From Membranipora membranacea (lineage: Eukaryota > Bryozoa > Gymnolaemata > Cheilostomatida > Membraniporidae), in contig OU612071.1 in NCBI GenBank assembly GCA_914767715.1, forward strand, positions 9,719,493-9,779,492: 60,000 nt of DNA, in the 5' to 3' direction. The notes beneath the pieces were generated by a model, which was given only the letters and a program-made list of their open reading frames with translations, searched no databases and was not told the DNA's origin. The position numbers and the translations under genes were made by a program. Each line of letters starts with the position of its first letter. Position 1 is the stretch's first letter. Of this stretch, positions 10,401-27,539 are shown piece after piece.

Positions 10401-13250
10401 AGGGTAAATGTTAATTTTCAATCTCATCTGGTTGTAATCATTCTAACCCGTACATACCTTGGGTGTCCCTGGGGTGTGTAAAATATAGGTTACCGGGTTT
10501 CTGAACAGAGCTTCAGCACAAGGGGTGTAAATCTTAGCAGCTGGGGTTCTCTGTTGAGTCTGACGAGGTGTCAGGAATCTGCTCAGTATAATACTCTGTT
10601 TGATATCTGAGAGTGGCTGCTCATCCTCGGAGTCACTGCCTCGATCCTCTGTACACTCCTCTAAATAGTTACGCTGCAAAAAATTAGATACGTTTTTGAA
10701 ATCACGTGATGTGAAGTAAAAATAATGGTGAAATTTGTGTGTCGAAATTGGAACACCATGTAACAGTAAGTTGGTGAAAAATGACTGGCTGGTAGCCATT
10801 TATTGTACGCTGTTTATTGAAAATAATCATGCTATGTTTGTCGACTAAAATTGATGCCAAACTCCAAAATATGATGGATGTACGTGCAAACACCGAAACA
10901 GCGCTAACTGACATTACCATGACTCTATCACAAAAGTGAGCCAAGCAAACTCAAGAGGGTTAGGTCTGAAGTGATGCAACAGTATCAAATGCCCAATTTG
11001 ATGGTTTTGTTCAAAAAGTTCACAAGAAATAGCAATAGGCCTAATAGGTAATGAATACTAGGTACTAGACATTGATGGTCTTGAGGAGAATAAGGCCAGT
11101 TTTGCAGCCGATTTAGTATTACAATAACCGCACCTTCCCTTGCTTCTATTTTAGGCCATTACAGAAGTTTAGATCAGAGTACTCAATGTGACATCCAAAT
11201 TAGGAATAATTGATTTATCCCGACTACTGAGCAAATATCAACAACTCACAATGTGGATAAAAAAGCCTTACTGTGAAAGATCATTCGCTATATGCATCAT
11301 ACAATATTTCCCATCTTAGACTCACAAGAATGATCAACAACAGGACACATACATAAAATGAGCATAGTGTTTTCTATTGCCTACATATATTATGAACTAG
11401 TTTGCCAGTGGAAAGAAAATTTGCCAACTGCTTCATCAATAAAACAGGGTCATCCACAGTCAGAAACTGTAGTAGGCCTACTGTTAGTGTCTACAAGACC
11501 ACATTCATCACAACCATATTCCAAAGTGAGTGTGAGACTTCAGTCAGCTACTAAGCATTTTGCTCATTGACTACCAATCCAGAGTGAGCAATGCAGAGAG
11601 TAAGTTAATGTAAGGACAGCCATAATAAGCAATGAGAAATGCATGTCTAACTGGTAGTGAGTAGTGACAAGTGAAACATTTAGTCTACAAGTCCACTAGT
11701 CAACTCATCTCTTACTCACTCGTAGATTCAACCAACGCTGTTACTCCTTGATCCAGCCAAGTAACATTGTCTCTAGTCACATAAGATCATGTTACAAGAA
11801 ATGCAGCCTGTTTAGAGTCTAATATAGTGACCATAGACCATAGTATTATCATCCACTCACTAACTCAAAGCCTACTACACTTGTGGTTGACTAACACTTT
11901 TGGGATAAAACATCGGGTCCAACAAATAAGTTACAATTTCAACTCATCCTAAAATTGGATGCTGAGAAAATGGCAATAATATATCACTTAAAATATGTTT
12001 AGACAACTTACCTCACTCTCTGAGTTAGCTTCAGAATCACTGTCAGCAAAGAAAAGCTGTAAATCCTTATCAACATGGCGAAACTTGCTAGCCATAGTAG
12101 GAGAGAAAAAATTGACCCTTCATCCCAGTTCAACATGTTTATCATTACAAAATAAAGTACAGTTATGCTGTAGTATGTTGAATAGGCCCTGGGGGCCGAT
12201 GTCAGGGAGACATGCCCCAATGCACCTATGCAAGTTGTGTAACAAAAGGCCTTTTGTTTGGTGAACAAAGGAGTACAATGGCAGGCAAAGTGTGCTTGTC
12301 TGAATACATGTTGCATGATTGCATGTTGGGGTGCGTGTATGCTAGGCTCAGCTCTCCACTTTCGCTACACTAATTTGTAGGTATACACAATCCACCTGCT
12401 GCTACGATATTTAGGAACCACTGGTAAAGGGTATTTCACATATGTACTTTATTTTGTATTTGTATTTGGTTGAATTTATTTTAGCATTAGGTAACCCTAG
12501 ATACAAGATTTCTAAAGCTAAACAGTTGGGTATTCCCTGTCGACTTTTCTCGCTTGCGATAGGGGGCAACTCCTAAAATCTCGGCGAGAAATCTCGCCCA
12601 TGACCTACAATTGAAACCCATCTAATATTTCACAGTGCTCTGATGGTCTAATTTAGCCCAGGATACAAAGGTCCATACCAAGTTACACACCCACACTGTG
12701 GGTTGAAAGGAGGAGCACAAAATACATTAACACATGCTTAGCGTTGTCCGATTAAACAAGAATAACATGATGACTGAGTCAAGTGCAGGCTAGCTTGTAT
12801 GTCTTCAGTAGCTAAATAATAACATTGAGTGAGGAATTGGTTATAGACCTCAAAAATTGTAATGAGTGGCTAACCTTTAGGCTAGCTGTAATAATATCAA
12901 TAAGGGACCCAGAACTGACCCCTGTGGAACAACAGTAAGAACATATTTTTAAGAGGAAACTTTAGCTTTCCTGCATGAGATCTTCCACAGAAATAATTTC
13001 TATTGAGATTTTGTCATGACTCATGCCACTATCTATCACTGCAGGAAAAACGAATGATAAAATAACCTTATAGCACAGACCTACCTTGTCTCCGCCTGGC
13101 CGGGACAGCATACACATGATCGCCTCCATCTGTTTCCTGTTTACATGATACTGACTCATATATACGTTCTAACACTTCTCCTCTATTGGTTTGTTCAGCA
13201 TTGTCATCTATTGTCCCCGAGTAAGCATCGTTATTGTATCTGTGCGCCAT
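3629..13250 (-). CDS. Class-A-scavenger-receptor-like type II membrane protein, 5' part only
   Basis: Two coding exons of a minus-strand gene are visible. Exon 1 (13250-13085) starts with an ATG and encodes 55 residues of cytoplasmic tail with tyrosine motifs (RYNND, RIYESV, HVYAV), ending at an AAG|GTAGGT donor in phase 1. The next exon (3832-3629) starts after CACAG in matching phase. It encodes a linker, a basic stop (YDKRC), a leucine-rich transmembrane segment of about 24 residues, and a helical stretch (KINELGDHIDQMGKQTAQ), ending at A|GTGAGT in phase 1. There is no signal peptide, so a type II orientation is inferred. The paralogue at 15640-22121 suggests that coiled-coil and SRCR exons follow left of the window. 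The 9.25-kb intron hosts the piggyBac-type gene and a DNA transposon. The joining of these two exons is inferred from phase and from the paralogue. Confidence 0.72.
3952..4195. repeat. 244-bp segment identical to 20886-21129
   Basis: I compared the two copies base by base and saw no difference over 244 bp. The adjoining 120 bp towards the transmembrane exon differ at about one base in eleven. The segment lies in the intron just 5' of the transmembrane exon on the minus strand. It contains an identical 68-codon minus-strand open frame in both copies (4197-3991 here), with no supporting homology. Confidence 0.9.
4589..5585. mobile_element. 997-bp DNA transposon with 15-bp TIRs and 6-bp target duplication
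   Basis: The ends are perfect 15-bp inverted repeats (TCATACTTGCCAAGT on the left, its complement on the right), flanked by ATATTA at 4583-4588 and 5586-5591. Near the right end are phrases typical of a widespread invertebrate repeat family, such as AAATCTGGAGGGTCACGCC. The left part has a GC-rich island (about 4650-4760) unlike its surroundings. No transposase is encoded, so it is non-autonomous. It sits in the long intron of the receptor gene, within a segment (about 4530-4590) that resembles 13009-13064. Confidence 0.8.
5592..7918. other. Intronic DNA with a degenerate ~100-bp tandem repeat, no gene recognised
   Basis: The stretch is AT-rich. Around 6940-7130 two diverged copies of a unit containing GCAGCCAAA, CACATTTCAA and CCCTCAAATGA follow each other. 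Phrases such as GGATTATTTTGAGACATTGAGTC and GGATATATTTTGAGAGATTGACTC recur near 7745 and 7880. I searched the minus strand for the missing C-terminal catalytic part of the piggyBac-type transposase and did not find it. Confidence 0.5.
7919..12095 (-). CDS. PiggyBac-type transposase (PGBD-like), spliced, C-terminally truncated
   Basis: Four minus-strand exons join in phase 0 at good splice sites: 12095-12012 (ATG start, ending SESE|GTAAGT), 10673-10458, 9307-9236 and 8767-7919. The protein of about 406 residues has an acidic N terminus (FFADSDSEANSESE, EDRGSDSEDEQ), a proline-rich linker (about residues 125-155) and the start of the DDE_Tnp_1_7 domain. The first catalytic aspartate is in KKVAVDERMLKYKGR (residue about 355), followed by SVKWGIKLFALCDSETGAV. 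It stops right after FFVYT, where intact family members continue to the second and third catalytic aspartates. A weak donor (AAAA|GTAACA at 7933) could lead to another exon, but none was found. It lies on the same strand inside a receptor intron. It cannot transpose as seen. It could be a relic or a domesticated N-terminal fragment. Confidence 0.82.
12096..13070. other. Upstream region of the piggyBac-type gene, no gene recognised
   Basis: This region holds the presumed promoter and 5' UTR of the piggyBac-type gene. A short phrase at about 12650-12680 (TAATTTAGCCCAGGATA) resembles the start of the identical 244-bp segment of block A. The bases at 13009-13064 resemble 4535-4590. No open frame stands out. 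Confidence 0.45.
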
Positions 13251-15060
13251 GTGACAGCCTTGGGGTGTGCAGTGTTCTCCTAGTAGATAGAACGATAAAT
13301 ATAGCAGTAACAGCAATTAGTATCAACCCACATCAAATAATCTAGTTATGGAAACAATTCCTTGTCCAAAATACCGCCAAAATCGCACATGTGTTGCTTC
13401 ACAAAAAGTAGATACCATGATTTGAAGGCGAAAACTGGCTGTTATGTGTTTCACTGACTTGGACAGTTGCCTATCTGTAGAAAAAAATCAAATGTGTTGA
13501 TTGAAGTACAAATGAATGTCACAGAATAAGGATCTTACGTGACTAGTTGGTCGAGATATCTGACTGCTTGTCCTTCCGTCCGAATTATTTAAGTGCGTAC
13601 TTCATTTTTCAGCTTAAACTTGCCCTTACCTTGCCAAAAGATTTGTTATCTAGATTCAAAATGAAAAGTGTAAATAAATTGCATCCAATAGGAGACCAGC
13701 ACTGCAATGAATAGGCACTTATCATTAAATATTAATCCGACTCTGTTGACATTTTGTGTCATGCAAACAAATAAATCCCAATGATAAAAGTTGATAATGG
13801 TGTAGCGGTGGCAGATGCTTGATTGATGATTGGTTGGTAAGGTTTGCATGATTTTCAGATCAACATTCTAAACTCTAATGTACACTGATTATCCAGGCCT
13901 TATCTGTATATTAGGTGGTGTTGGATAATAATGCTGTTTTAGGAGTGTTTTAGGAGCTTAAACTTGGCCTTACCTTGCCAAAAGATGACTTATCTAGATT
14001 CAATAATGAAAAGTGTAAATAAATTGCATCCAATAGGAGACCAGCACTGCAATGTAATTAAATATTTAGTTTCAGTTTCTGACTCTGTTGACATTTTGAG
14101 TCATGAAACAAATAAATCCCGATGATGAAAGTTGATAATGGTGTAGCAGTGGCAGATGCTCGATTGATGATTGGTTGGTAAGGTTTTGCCTTATCTGTAT
14201 ATTAGGTGGTGTTGGATAATAATGCTGTTTTAGGAGTGCTAGAGGGCAACTAGACTAGCTCAAGGCCACTTGTGACCTTTTGTCTGATGCAGCCTAATGG
14301 GTAATATTTTGTGGCGTCTTTGCTGGTGCTGCATTATGGGTTATCTATTGCGGCTCTGTTGTGGCCTTATGTCTATGAAACTTTTTGTATATTTATTTGT
14401 TTTCCTGAATGCGGATGTCATAGCATGCATAGCCAGCCTTGACATGCTGTCACTTTAAAATTAAAGAGGAATAAGTGATGTGACAAGTAAATTGTGATAA
14501 TGTGTTGATACCTGAATGTTGACAAGGTGCCATGGTCGATTGCAAATGTTCAAATACATAAGGAGCCAGCCTAGAGCCTTCTGATTCAACATCATAATGT
14601 TTTAGATGCAATATAATGGTCTGATAAAAAATCAAGTACACTCAATATGGGCTCATTTTTTATCAGAGCTTGGGTTTTGGGCTTGGGATACTGGTTTGAA
14701 TAAATCTTTGACCTAAGCAGGAATGACAATATATCTGATTCTACATATATCGCTAAAAAAAGTAACTTCTATTGAGGAAAAAGTGCAGATCTGACTGGAT
14801 CAAAGTGTATTACTACAGGGCAATAAAAAGAGTTCCAGTCTTGTTTAGATTCTGGCAATTTCTGAATACATGTAGAATGCTGAAGGTATATAGTCATATA
14901 CAATCAATCTAATAGAATTTAATGGGTGGTTGCCAATCAATCTAGCACATAATGAAATACAACTGTATCCACATACTACACTGACAACTTGGTAAACAAC
15001 AGAAATATTCTTTTGATTCAGTTCAGTGTAGCCTCTCCATTGTCATTTGTAAATTGCTCT
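13071..15060 (-). repeat. Duplicated block B, copy 1
   Basis: This block is collinear with 21858-23661 and carries the receptor's first coding exon plus about 1.8 kb upstream, presumably including the promoter. Shared phrases include GAGCCAGCCTAGAGCCTTCTG and TATTGAGGAAAAAGTGCAGA. Homology ends at CATTTGTAAATTGCTC (about 15060 here, 23661 in the other copy). The 3' end of the upstream paralogue (stop at 15640) lies only about 580 bp beyond that boundary. Confidence 0.88.
13611..14241. repeat. Internal tandem duplication in block B copy 1
   Basis: A unit beginning AGCTTAAACTTG and containing CCAATAGGAGACCAGCACTG and ATTGATGATTGGTTGGTAAGG is present at 13611-13954 and again at 13955-14241. Block B copy 2 has it once (about 22474-22755), so the duplication arose after the block was copied, or was lost in the other copy. 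Confidence 0.85.
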
Positions 15061-15639
15061 GTAATGGAGTAGTTTGTAGAAAAAAATGCCCTGAATAATG
15101 AGCAAGAATAAAAATCATGAAATTGGGGTATCAACTGTTTGGCTGGGTCTAAATAAGAGTACAGTTTACTTATATTTTAAATTTGAATTGCATAAAACAA
15201 TATCATAATACATTAGGTGAATTTGTTATGTGTATATTAGGTAATATAGGTATATCTTTGTGTCAGTGCCAGTGGTACTAAATAGTAAAGGAGATAACTG
15301 TAGACCAGTATGACACAGTTGTACATACAACTGTTATTCATCCATCCACATTCCTCTTAATTGACCTGATTCGAAAATTGTGAAGGTTGCTATTTGTGTT
15401 AAGTATAAGCGTGCAGCTGAATACAATCTTAATAGAGAACCCTTGTAGAAAATTCATGTTATTTATGTATGATAAACCCAATCACAATATGGTGTAAAAA
15501 TATCCTAGAGCAGACATTTAGCCAACAGCAGATATGCATGGAGATATGAATTGTTGTAAACAATTTGATTTTAGATGTTATATAAACTCATAGCAAGGTT
15601 CATCAGGGATTGTGATTGTTCCTGAGGTTTCTGTGATGT

Positions 15640-22121
<6,482 letters not shown>

Positions 22122-23126
22122 GGTGGTGTACAATGTACTCCTGTTAGACAGAACAGTTAGTATAGCAGTAACAGCGACTAGGTATCAACCCAAAAACATT
22201 GAATAATCTACTTATGGAAACCATACCTGTCCGAATTACCACCAAAATTGTACATATTCGCTTTAAATACAGTAGATACTATGATTTTAATGCAAAAACT
22301 GTCTGGTACATGTTTCACTGACTTACAAATTTGCCTGTCCGTTAATAATTCCAAATGTGTTGATTGAATAAGAAATAAATAACACAGAAAAAGAATCTTA
22401 CGTGACTAGTAGTTCTAGATATCTGACTGTTCGCTCCTAAGTCCAAATTATTTGGGTGCGTACTTCCTTCTTCAGCTTAAACTTGGCCTTACCTTGCCAA
22501 AAGATGACTTATCTAGATTCAATAATGAAAAGTGTAAATAAATTGCATCCAATAGGAGACCAGCACTACAATGTAATTAAATATTAAGTTTCAGTTTCTG
22601 ACTCTGTTGACATTTTGAGTCATGAAACAAATAAATCCCGATGATGAAAGTTGATAATGGTGTAGCAGTGGCAGATGCTTGATTGATGATTGGTTGGTAA
22701 GGTTTTGCCTTATCTGTATATTAGGTTGTGTTGGATAATAATGCTGTTTTAGGAGTGCTAGACGGCTACTAGTCTAGCTCAAGGCCACTTGTGACCTTTT
22801 GTCTGATGCAGCCTAATGGGTAATATTTTGTTGCATCTTTGCTGGTGCTGCATTATGGGTATACTATTGCGGCCCTGCTGTGGCCTTATGTCTGTGAAAT
22901 TCTTTGCATATTTATTTGTTTTCCTGAATGTGGATGTCATAGCATGCATAGCCAGCCTTGACATGCCGTCACTTTAAAATAAAAGAGGAATAAGTGATGT
23001 GACAAGTAAATTGTGATAATGTGTTGATACATGAATGTCGACAAGGTGCCATGGTTGATTGCAAATGTTCAAATACATAAGGAGCCAGCCTAGAGCCTTC
23101 TGATTCCACATCATAATGTTTTAGAT

Positions 23127-23231
23127 GCAATTTTTTATCAGACCATTATATTATAATTTTTTATAAAACTACAATTTTTTAAAGCAATTTTTTATCAGAC
23201 CATTATAATATTATGGTCTGATAAAAAATCA
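23127..23231. repeat. Palindromic insertion made of local sequence
   Basis: Copy 1 of block B has a single ATAATGGTCTGATAAAAAAT motif (about 14608-14630). Copy 2 has that motif plus two inverted copies (TTTTTTATCAGACCATTAT at about 23131 and 23188), giving a near-perfect palindrome centred at about 23207. The inserted material is locally derived and is not a foreign element. Confidence 0.75.
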
Positions 23232-23833
23232 AGTACACTCAATATGGGCTCATTTTTTATCAGAGCTCAGAGTTTTGGGCTTGGGATACTGGTTAGAATA
23301 AATCTTTGGCCTAAGCAGGAATGACAATAAATATCTAATGCTACATATATCGCTAAAAAAAGTTAACTTCTATTGAGGAAAAAGTGCAGATCTGACTGGA
23401 TAAAAGTGTAATACTACAAGGCAATAAAAAGAGTACCAATCTGATTCAGATTCTGGCAATTTCTGAATCAATGTCGAAAGCTGAAGGTATATGGTCATAT
23501 ATAATCAATCTGATAGAATTTGATGGATGGCTGCCAATCAATCTACCACAAAATCAAGTGCAACTGTACCCACATCCTACACTGACAACTTGGTAAACAG
23601 CAGAAATATTCTTTTGATTCAGTTCAGTGTAGCCTCTCCATTGTCATTTGTAAATTGCTCCACTCTATTTATAAAATGCCATTTAAACTTTCTATGGCAT
23701 AGAAACCACACTTATATATATATAAGCTCCTTGCACCACGTTGCACAACAATGCCAGCTGAAAATAGCTGTTTCGCATAACAAAGAAAGTTAATTTTTTG
23801 AAAAAATAACATGATTACAGATATGTCCCCTAC

Positions 23834-23998
23834 CTTCAGCATGATCAATCTCTCCAGCGGAACCAGTAAAGCTCCTGTCACCCCTGTCACCCCTGCCATC
23901 CCTGCCATCCCTGCCACCCCTACCACTCCTGCCATCCCTGCCACCCCATTCAGCCCTAAAAACTGAGTTTTGTGCTGCTGCCAGGAGGGACAATCCTA
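23834..23998 (-). CDS. Orphan collagen-repeat exon of a third receptor-like gene
   Basis: A 165-base exon lies between a TTTTCTTTTCAAG acceptor and a GAAG|GTAGGG donor, both in phase 1 like the other receptor exons. It encodes LSLLAAAQNSVFRAEW followed by Gly-X-Y-like repeats (GGRDGRSGRGGRDGRDGRG) and SFTGSAGEIDHAE. A second frame also gives glycine every third residue (GMAGVVGVAGMAG), because the DNA is a short repeat of GGCAGGGAT units. I prefer the GRD frame because its phase matches both splice sites. It lies just upstream of duplicated block B, so it may be the last remaining exon of a gene cut off by the duplication. Partner exons were not identified. Confidence 0.55.
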
Positions 23999-24464
23999 CT
24001 TGAAAAGAAAAAATTATTTTATAACTACAGCTCTTTTATACCGACACAACTTCCACATAAACTTTGGCATGTTACTGGGTTGAAAAATGACCTGATGTAA
24101 GTAAAACACTGATGTATGTAAAACACCATTTGATTTCATAGGTGCCTAACCTGGATATAATATGTTGGGTTCCTTATCCAATGACTAGATATACGACACA
24201 CGTATGCAAAGCTTCAGACGGTAATACTGTTCACAAACTTTGATCACGTGCCCAATTTGCCAATTTCGGAGTTGCTCCCCCCATCATCAGCTGAACATGA
24301 AGACAAACTCGGTGAGATTTGACCCCATTATAACTCTTGATGAGTAATCGCCAACATTATTGAAGGTATGAGGCAATATGGCAATTCAATTATCCATTAT
24401 CTGATTCCAGGCCTGCAAGGGTGAATGGCCTGCGACAGCCAAGTCAGGTATTATTAGACAAACA

Positions 24465-24548
24465 GTGCACCGGGAGGGGTGGGGTTCAAACCTGGGACCT
24501 TCTGATTCCAAGTCTGCAGCCCCTAACACTGAGCTATCCCTGATCCAT
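24465..24548 (-). mobile_element. tRNA-derived SINE-like sequence
   Basis: On the minus strand there is an A-box-like GGGATAGCTCAGTGTTAGG and, about 45 bases later, a B-box-like GGTTTGAACCCC. The spacing and motifs are those of a tRNA promoter, but there is no acceptor stem, so this is a SINE head and not a tRNA gene. Confidence 0.6.
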
Positions 24549-24936
24549 TTTGATTTGTAGTAGAAGAAGTCTCTTACCTCTGATGATGGACAGATATTTA
24601 AAAAGGTATGGATTGAGTGATTTATTACTATCACTGACAAAAGAGCTGTGAAATTCTGTGTATACACTGGCAAAAGATAAAACATAGAAAAATCAGGTCT
24701 CTGTGGTAAAAGTTAAAAAAAAAAATTGTTTAGTGTGAGAATGGGATGTCGTAAAAACCAGTTTCGAGCCCAGGCACCGTTGTACTTAATGGTGCGGTAA
24801 CGTCCTGATGGGCATTTATTTAGGAACTCATTCATAAAATGGCCTTCATCGTGTATGTATCTTAGTGCGAGTGTCTTAGTTTGGGTGGTCATCCGAGCAT
24901 CAATATCAGGGTGCTTGATGACCTAGCTAGCCATCA

Positions 24937-25177
24937 CAGGGCCGTAGTTTAAAAAAATTGGTAGGGGAAGCAAAAGTTTGTGGCGAGATGGAAGCATCAC
25001 AAGGAGGGGACCTGTAAGCTCCTCCCCAAGCAAATTAAGGCATATAATGAGCAAATGGAAATTCCAGAGAAGCTGATTCTGAGACAGATTTATTCAATGA
25101 TAGTGCTTTTAGGACACTGTATTTAGCTTTCTAGGGGAGGCAGTGCCTCCCTGCCTCCCCTGTTACTAAGTGGCCTG
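24937..25177. mobile_element. hAT-like MITE, copy 1
   Basis: The ends are inverted (CAGGGCCGTAGTT at the left; the complement of CAGGCCACTTAGTAACAGGGG at the right). Internal phrases (AGGGGAGGCAGTGC, ATAGTGCTTTTA) are shared with 26033-26239. TIRs starting CAGG with GTAG are common in hAT elements; the assignment is tentative because no clear 8-bp target duplication was seen. Confidence 0.65.
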
Positions 25178-25388
25178 TCATCATGAATATGACTTTGATT
25201 TGTTTAGGCTGTAATTCAAGCTAGAGATACTGCTTCTCTGGAGCTCATCTGAGTTCAATCATACAAAATACCGACCAGTAGCGATGCGCATGATTCCGGT
25301 AGCTTCAATAAAATCAATTCAGCATTTAATTTCAGCCTTGTTATTAATTTTGTCAAGCAAAAGTTCATTATAATAAAAATCTTGTTAA

Positions 25389-25961
25389 AGACTTTGTTTG
25401 AGGCTGCTCTTTTTTATCACATCTTATTCTCTATATTGTATTCTATCATGTGAGCAATTTTCAGCTTTATAATCCAAATATTGAGGAAGTTATGGCCTCT
25501 CAAACTTCCAAGGTGACGGCAATTTATCGGCAGTAAGAATCAGCCGGCAATCCCTAATCTGTGACGGTCTCGAACCCAGGTCCAAATGGCTTTGCAGGCG
25601 ACGCCGCTAATACTGAGCTATATTGTCTACTAGCAAACCTAGTTGTTCGAAGTGGCGTGTGATGGTAGCGTCGGTGCCTATAGGTATTGGGACCCGGGTT
25701 CGATTCCCGCTCAGGTCTGAATTTTGATCATCATATTATCTGTGTGATTATTAGTGTATTAACTAATAACTCATAAATGTCTATGCCACATGTCTATGGT
25801 TGTGACATACCCCAGGGGAAACATCCGCTTATTCCCAATGGTGATTGAAGGCAATCACCCTGGAAGTTTGAGAGGCCATAACTTCCTCAATATTGCTCAC
25901 ATGATAGAATAAAATATGGAGAATAAGATGTGATACAAAAGAGCAGCCTCAAACAAAGTCT
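25389..25961. mobile_element. 573-bp foldback MITE with TTAA target duplications
   Basis: Arms of about 110-140 bp are inverted copies of each other (left AGACTTTGTTTGAGGCTGCT, right its complement). TTAA flanks both ends exactly, at 25385-25388 and 25962-25965. TTAA duplications are typical of piggyBac and Kolobok elements. The arms include the phrase GAGGAAGTTATGGCCTCTCA. Between the arms are two tRNA-like promoters in opposite orientation: minus strand at about 25560-25640 (ATAGCTCAGTATTAG and GGGTTCGAGACC) and plus strand at about 25655-25720 (GGGTTCGATTCCCG). No protein is encoded. Confidence 0.85.
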
Positions 25962-26032
25962 TTAAGTCAATTATGTTGGACCAAGCAACTGGGTTTACAA
26001 TTGTCTCCATCAACATGATCATATGAGTTCAC

Positions 26033-26239
26033 CCGAGGGCGTAGCTTAGAGAAAATGATAGGGGAGGCAAAAGTCCGAGGCGACTCAGAAGTATCACCGG
26101 TAACTCCTTCCCGAACAGTTTGAGACATGAAATAAGCAAATGGAATTCCCAAATGAGCTGATTCATACATGGATTATCCAATTATAGTGCTTTTATGGGA
26201 GGCAGTGCATCCCCTGCCTCCCCTAGAACTACGGGCCTG
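26033..26239. mobile_element. hAT-like MITE, copy 2
   Basis: This is the direct-orientation relative of 24937-25177. It begins GAGGGCGTAGCTTAG and ends CCTAGAACTACGGGCCTG. The two copies flank the 573-bp foldback element on either side. The following bases to about 26740 are AT-rich with no recognised gene. Confidence 0.65.
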
Positions 26240-26741
26240 GAAAGTTTACCAACAAGATAATCTACACACCTCGCTGGCTTAGAATGCAACCGTCCTAAAT
26301 GATAATTGACTTTTTGTGTTGACTATTTCTATATAGGAAAATGCAAAGTTGAAACTTCAATGGGAATGAATTAACAGTTTTAAACATTAGACATCTTTAA
26401 AATTGTGGTGACATCACACTCGGGAATGTTTAATGTCGAAAATGTACAAAATTCAATTTTTTAATTTCCTAACAATGTCACCCCCTAACTGGCTTAACCA
26501 AACTCTAGTTAAAATTTATTCCTCCAAGGTATTTAGAATCCTTAATTGATAGTTCCGGAGTCAATTTAACCCAATAAATTATTCCAGAAAAATTGAAATC
26601 ATAAGCCTAATTGAGTATAACTACAACGATAACTTAGAACCATTAATTTTATTATGTTTTAAAAAACTGATTTCTCCGGAAATGTTCCACACGAGAATAA
26701 AAAAAAACATCATATTCCTCAGAGATAATTATATTATTAAT

Positions 26742-27500
26742 TTAGTAATGAACTAGTTGATCAAGCAAAACGTACAGCATTGGAATGATAAAACATCTAA
26801 TCATGATAGAACAATTTAAATGTACCATAACAAGATATATGTGGCCGCAACCGCCGAGAAGTATTCTATAATCTCCTGCAATTGATGAGATATTAGCCAA
26901 TGCGCTTGTTCTTAACCTATTGGTTGTCAGGTTAGTCTCATTCAACTCAACAGCCGATCGGATGAGAGCCAACACTCTGGCTATTAGTAGCCCGCAAACA
27001 AACAAAAATACAGTCTTCAATGTTGTTAAATAAAACTAGAGCCCTGGAAAGCAGGACGGCGCATTGACAGAATATACCTGTGGTTTGATCAAAACAACAC
27101 TATGATCTACCATTTGACAAGACAAAATGGGCAAAATCAGACTTAGAAGAGCATAGTAACAAAGGTCCCACAATGCAACTGTGATCCGGAATTTCCAGTC
27201 AGACCAGGGGAACCTGTTTTCATATGTCACTGGGAATTCCACAGTAGTGCGTTGTGGGATATTCTTCAAAATGCCCTACCAATTAACCAATAATAGTCGT
27301 GTATTCACTGTCATCTAGCCATTACGCAACAGGAAATAAAGCAGCCCCAAATTGTTATTAAGAAAATATGCTGTTGGCACAAGAAACCGGGTGCGTCTGA
27401 TAACATTAGGTACCTTTGAAAAAAGTTTCAATTTCATAAATGTGTTGCAATGGTAATAGAAATGGTCTGTGAAAATCTCAAGAAGCCAATAAATAAACAT
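26742..27500 (-). CDS. Tentative 200-residue multi-pass membrane protein with very short introns
   Basis: Four minus-strand segments can be joined in phase 0: 27500-27414 (ATG start), 27370-27326, 27275-27078 and 27014-26742 (stop). They are separated by possible GT-AG introns of 43, 50 and 63 bases. Each segment length is a multiple of three. The product has hydrophobic stretches near the start (MFIYWLLEIF), in IFLITIWGCFISCC, in ITVALWDLCYYALLSLILPI, in TVFLFVCGLLIARVLALI and near the C terminus, and a loop with N-glycosylation sites (NET, NLT). I recognise no family. Acceptor tracts are weak and the introns are far shorter than those of neighbouring genes, so this may be chance. It lies about 390 bp downstream of RAB14. 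Confidence 0.35.
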
Positions 27501-27539
27501 GCTCTATCTCACCAAAGTCAGCAAACGCCACCCTTTTAT

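Noticed and set aside
23669-23944. Alternative collagen-like frame (GMAGVVGVAGMAG)
   Set aside because: The glycine periodicity comes from a DNA repeat that reads as Gly-X-Y in two frames. Splice-site phase favours the other frame.
24465-24548. Functional tRNA gene
   Set aside because: Promoter-like boxes are present but no seven-base acceptor stem or complete cloverleaf can be drawn.
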